This document shows positions 6,466 through 9,154 of a DNA stretch of 9,154 nt, piece by piece; position 1 is the first letter of the stretch, and each line of letters begins with the position of its first letter. The notes under the pieces are model-generated. The model did no database searches. It was given only the letters and a program-made list of their open reading frames with translations, and was not told the origin of the DNA. A program made the translations under genes and the position numbers. The stretch is taken from positions 1 to 9,154 of the forward strand of contig SYDB01000159.1 in NCBI GenBank assembly GCA_005786815.1. The letters run 5' to 3'. This DNA comes from Burkholderiales bacterium. Lineage in GTDB: Bacteria; Pseudomonadota; Gammaproteobacteria; Burkholderiales; Burkholderiaceae_C.

Positions 6466-7441
6466 ACCCATTGCCTTGGTGGGTCCTACAGCGAGCGGTA
6501 AAACTGCTGCTGCAATGGCCATAGCCCAAAGGATTTCGCTAGAAATCATCAGCATTGACTCAGCGCTGGTTTATCGCGGCATGGATATTGGCACTGCAAA
6601 ACCGAGTGCACAAGAACGTCAACAGGTGGCGCATCACTTAATTGATATCCGTGAACCTACCCAGACGTATAACGCTGCTGATTTTGTCAATGATGCAGAG
6701 CAATTGATTACCGATATCCAATCGCGCGGGAAATTGCCATTGTTGGTGGGTGGCACCATGCTGTATCTAAAAGCTTTACAAGATGGCATTGATGATTTAC
6801 CAAAAACAGATTCGGCAATTCGCGAAACCATAGAAACACGCGCAAAAGCCAACGGTTGGCCCGCCATGCATGAAGAGTTACGCAAAATCGATCCTGCTAC
6901 AGCCTCACGCTTAGCGCCCAATGACGCACAACGTATTTCACGTGCATTGGAGGTGTGGCATATCAGCGGCAGAAGCTTGACTGCTTGGTTTGAGGAAGGT
7001 GCACAAAAGCGTTTGGATGCACATCAGTCTTTTGCATCTAGAAATAAGTTGGATGTCATCTCGCTAGAACCCAACGATCGGTCGTGGCTACATCAACGGA
7101 TTGAACAACGTTTCGATGCCATGTTGGCGGCAGGTTTTTTAGAAGAAATGCAAACCTTGCGCGAGCGTGGTGATCTGAATCCAGACTTACCCAGCATGCG
7201 CTGCGTGGGTTACAGACAGGCTTGGGAGCATTTGGACGCTATGCAATTGCAAGCTAGCAGTTCACAAGAGATGTTGGCCATTCTGAAAGAAACAGCCGCC
7301 GCTGCTACCCGGCAGTTGGCCAAAAGACAGTTGACTTGGTTACGCAGCATGCCTGAGCGGCACATCATTGTTTGTGACGGCGCGGATCCAACTGCACAAG
7401 CATTGACGCTAGTGCAAAGATTTACTGCAAAGGACCTTTAA
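6458..7441 (+). CDS. miaA: tRNA dimethylallyltransferase MiaA
   Basis: MiaA adds a dimethylallyl group from DMAPP to A37 of tRNAs that read codons beginning with U, giving i6A, which MiaB may then thiomethylate. From the ATG at 6458 it has 327 residues, a normal length. The P-loop GPTASGKT is at 9-16, followed by [17 protein letters not shown] at 33-49 with Asp34 and Ser35 at the active site, LVGGT at 96-100, APNDAQR with Arg159 at 153-159, RCVGYRQAW at 248-256 and AKRQLTWLR at 288-296. The ATG is preferred over an in-frame TTG at 6446 because the family starts just before the P-loop; it overlaps the transporter gene by eight bases. A short GGG at 6448-6450 is the only ribosome-site candidate. 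Its end overlaps the DUF1178 gene on the other strand by 20 bases. hfq, which usually follows miaA in gammaproteobacteria and often elsewhere, is not here. Confidence 0.96.
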   Translation: MLKPIALVGPTASGKTAAAMAIAQRISLEIISIDSALVYRGMDIGTAKPSAQERQQVAHHLIDIREPTQTYNAADFVNDAEQLITDIQSRGKLPLLVGGTMLYLKALQDGIDDLPKTDSAIRETIETRAKANGWPAMHEELRKIDPATASRLAPNDAQRISRALEVWHISGRSLTAWFEEGAQKRLDAHQSFASRNKLDVISLEPNDRSWLHQRIEQRFDAMLAAGFLEEMQTLRERGDLNPDLPSMRCVGYRQAWEHLDAMQLQASSSQEMLAILKETAAAATRQLAKRQLTWLRSMPERHIIVCDGADPTAQALTLVQRFTAKDL

Positions 7442-7916
7442 GAGCCTCAGGTACTGGCAAGGGCATCACTTGAATGCCTTCTTCCAATAAAGATTCTGTT
7501 TCTACTAGCGTTGCATGTCCACGAATATTGCGGTGCTCCGCTTCTCCGTAATGCATCTTTCGGGCTTCTTCAGAGAATTTAGTGCCAACGTCCTCTGTGT
7601 TGGCCACCACATGGCGCACCATTTGCATCCATGCAGCTTGCAGTTGGTTGGTATCTAGATTTGCAACCTCTTGTGGCGAAGGAACGGTTGGCGCGCTGTC
7701 TACAGGAACTACCTCAGTAGATTTGGACGGCTCCTGTTCACCGCGAGGAGAACTGAGATTTAAGCGCGGAGCGCTGAGTTTCTTTTGTACCGCGGTATCA
7801 CCACACAAAGGGCACGATACCAATTGGCGCGAGAGCTGGCTTTGAAAATCGTCTTCGCTTGCAAACCAACCTTCAAAGTTATGAAGATGTGCGCAATGGA
7901 GGTCTAAAACTTTCAT
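7422..7916 (-). CDS. DUF1178 family protein, function unknown
   Basis: This 164-residue protein fits the DUF1178 family, which is common in proteobacteria and has no assigned function. The N-terminal part holds the family signature: a Cys8-containing [11 protein letters not shown] segment at 8-18 and a CPLCG knuckle at 35-39, which with Cys8 and His residues 10 and 12 suggests a small metal-binding site, probably zinc (inference). A Ser/Pro/Thr-rich stretch at about 48-85 is likely disordered. The conserved C-terminal part at about 92-150 includes [18 protein letters not shown] and ends with an acidic, Leu-rich segment. It has no signal peptide or membrane segment, so it is likely cytoplasmic. 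The start is ATG at 7914-7916, 24 bases after the nuoN stop on the same strand, without a clear Shine-Dalgarno sequence, so it is probably read from the nuo transcript. Its end overlaps that of miaA. Confidence 0.85.
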   Translation of the reverse strand: MKVLDLHCAHLHNFEGWFASEDDFQSQLSRQLVSCPLCGDTAVQKKLSAPRLNLSSPRGEQEPSKSTEVVPVDSAPTVPSPQEVANLDTNQLQAAWMQMVRHVVANTEDVGTKFSEEARKMHYGEAEHRNIRGHATLVETESLLEEGIQVMPLPVPEALKGPLQ

Positions 7917-7940
7917 CGGTTAGTTCACAAACAAGCGTGC

Positions 7941-9154
7941 TTAGGTGCCGAGGGTGGACACAATGGCGCGGGCGCACAGCGTCATCAATCCACCAGGCAA
8001 CAAACCTAATATCAGCAACAGACCGCTATTGATCAATAAAACCGTACGAACATCGACGGCCGCAGACACGGTGCTTGCAGTGATAGGCGTATCAAAGTAC
8101 ATCACCTTGACCACGCGCAGATAGTAGAAGGCGGCTAGCAAAGACATAATGACGGCATACACTGCAAGTGCCACTGCACCTGTCTGACCTGAGGCCACTA
8201 AAGCTTGCAATACGGACAACTTACCTGCAAATCCCACCATCGGTGGAATACCTGCCAAAGAGAACATGCACAAGGCCATGACGCCTGCATACAAAGGGCT
8301 GCGTTGGTTCAGCCCTGCGAAATCTGCAATCTCTTCGCTCTCAAAACCTTCACGCGCTAGCAACATCACAATGCCGAAAACTGCCAAGGTGGTCAGCACA
8401 TAAGTCACCACATAGAACATAGCGGAACTGTAGGCGTTAGCTGCAGCCGCCGTGTTGCCGTTGACCACGCCAGAGTACAAGCCGATCAATACAAAACCCA
8501 TTTGTGAAATAGTGGAAAAAGCGATCATGCGCTTGATATTGGTTTGCGCGATACCCGCCAGATTACCGATGAGCAATGAGGAGACTGACAAGACCATCAG
8601 CATTTGCTGCCAATCGATTGCCAAAGGTAACAAACCTTCTACCAAGAGACGCATAGTCATGGCGAAAGCCGCTAACTTGTGCGCGCCACCAATGAGCAGA
8701 GTCACCACGGTGGGAGATCCTTGGTAAACATCAGGCACCCACATATGGAATGGCACCACGCCAAACTTAAAGGCCAATCCACACACCACAAAGACCAGGC
8801 CCAATACCAAAACTTGGTGGTTGATATGACCAGAGGTGACCGACTTGAATACGGTGCTGATATCCAGCGAACCTGTGGCCCCGTATAGCAATGACATGCC
8901 GTAGAGCAAGAAGCCACTGCCTAATGCGCCGAGCACAAAGTATTTCATCGCAGCTTCACTAGCGGTGGCATTGTCTCGGCGTAATGCAACCAAGGCGTAA
9001 CTAGAAAGCGCAAGCAACTCAACACCAAGATAGAGAACCAGGAAGTTATTGCCTGAAATCATGACGTACATGCCAAGCAGCGCAAACAGGCCGAGCGTGA
9101 ATAACTCGCCGCCCATGCGCAACATATCTCTATCTGCAGCATAAGGACGGCCAT
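7941..9154 (-). CDS. nuoN: NADH-quinone oxidoreductase subunit N (5' part missing)
   Basis: NuoN is one of the three antiporter-like membrane subunits of respiratory complex I, which couples quinone reduction by NADH to proton pumping. The frame stays open to the right edge, giving about 403 residues. Spacing of conserved charges places the first visible residue near position 89 of E. coli NuoN, so roughly the first 90 residues are outside. Counting visible residues, Glu45 (GVELLAL), Lys70 (AMKYFVLG), Lys129 ([11 protein letters not shown]) and Lys159 (HKLAAFA) keep exactly the spacing of E. coli Glu133, Lys158, Lys217 and Lys247. A further Lys near 311, after [12 protein letters not shown], matches the distal channel lysine. 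The internal Met at 9125 is not the start, because conserved-looking coding continues upstream of it. nuoN is usually the last nuo gene, so the rest of the operon should lie to the right. Confidence 0.95.
   Translation of the reverse strand, partial: GRPYAADRDMLRMGGELFTLGLFALLGMYVMISGNNFLVLYLGVELLALSSYALVALRRDNATASEAAMKYFVLGALGSGFLLYGMSLLYGATGSLDISTVFKSVTSGHINHQVLVLGLVFVVCGLAFKFGVVPFHMWVPDVYQGSPTVVTLLIGGAHKLAAFAMTMRLLVEGLLPLAIDWQQMLMVLSVSSLLIGNLAGIAQTNIKRMIAFSTISQMGFVLIGLYSGVVNGNTAAAANAYSSAMFYVVTYVLTTLAVFGIVMLLAREGFESEEIADFAGLNQRSPLYAGVMALCMFSLAGIPPMVGFAGKLSVLQALVASGQTGAVALAVYAVIMSLLAAFYYLRVVKVMYFDTPITASTVSAAVDVRTVLLINSGLLLILGLLPGGLMTLCARAIVSTLGT

Noticed and set aside
9123..9125. ATG at 9125 as the start of a shorter nuoN
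   Set aside because: The frame is open to the window edge, and the charge spacing to E. coli NuoN shows that about 90 residues come before the visible part.
1..9154. CRISPR array, mobile element, phage or toxin-antitoxin genes
   Set aside because: No repeat-spacer pattern, transposase, integrase, paired inverted ends or small two-gene module was seen; nearly all sequence is covered by recognised genes.

Overview
The window looks like ordinary chromosome from a betaproteobacterium, probably order Burkholderiales and closest in style to Comamonadaceae. This rests on protein features: a MutL with the nuclease motif but a CNHGRP variant, a Tat-exported AmiC with an AMIN domain, a DUF1178 protein next to nuoN, and DedA close to the Enterobacteria/Burkholderiales type. 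Base composition is moderate, about half GC by eye, which is low for that family. No rRNA, tRNA, CRISPR array, transposase or phage gene is visible, and coding is almost continuous.

Layout from left to right: queG (minus, runs off the left edge), then divergent tsaE-amiC (plus), dedA (minus, convergent with amiC and divergent from mutL), mutL-MFS efflux pump-miaA (plus, stop and start codons touching or overlapping), a DUF1178 gene (minus, its end overlapping the end of miaA), and nuoN (minus, runs off the right edge). No gap without a gene exceeds 43 bases.

The core is a rearranged version of the conserved proteobacterial cluster queG / nnr-tsaE-ami-mutL-miaA-hfq known from E. coli. Here nnr and hfq are absent from their usual places, dedA sits between amiC and mutL on the other strand, and a Bcr/CflA-type transporter sits between mutL and miaA. 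Three genes act on the tRNA anticodon loop: queG (queuosine at position 34), tsaE (t6A at 37) and miaA (i6A at 37). AmiC works in cell separation, MutL in mismatch repair, DedA in membrane homeostasis, and NuoN in respiratory complex I.

I found no undescribed system. The points worth a second look are small-scale: a run of non-ATG start codons, two very tight divergent junctions (9 and 31 bases) with possible near-leaderless starts, an efflux gene apparently translationally coupled to mutL and miaA, a 20-base tail-to-tail overlap, and homopolymer runs inside queG and mutL.
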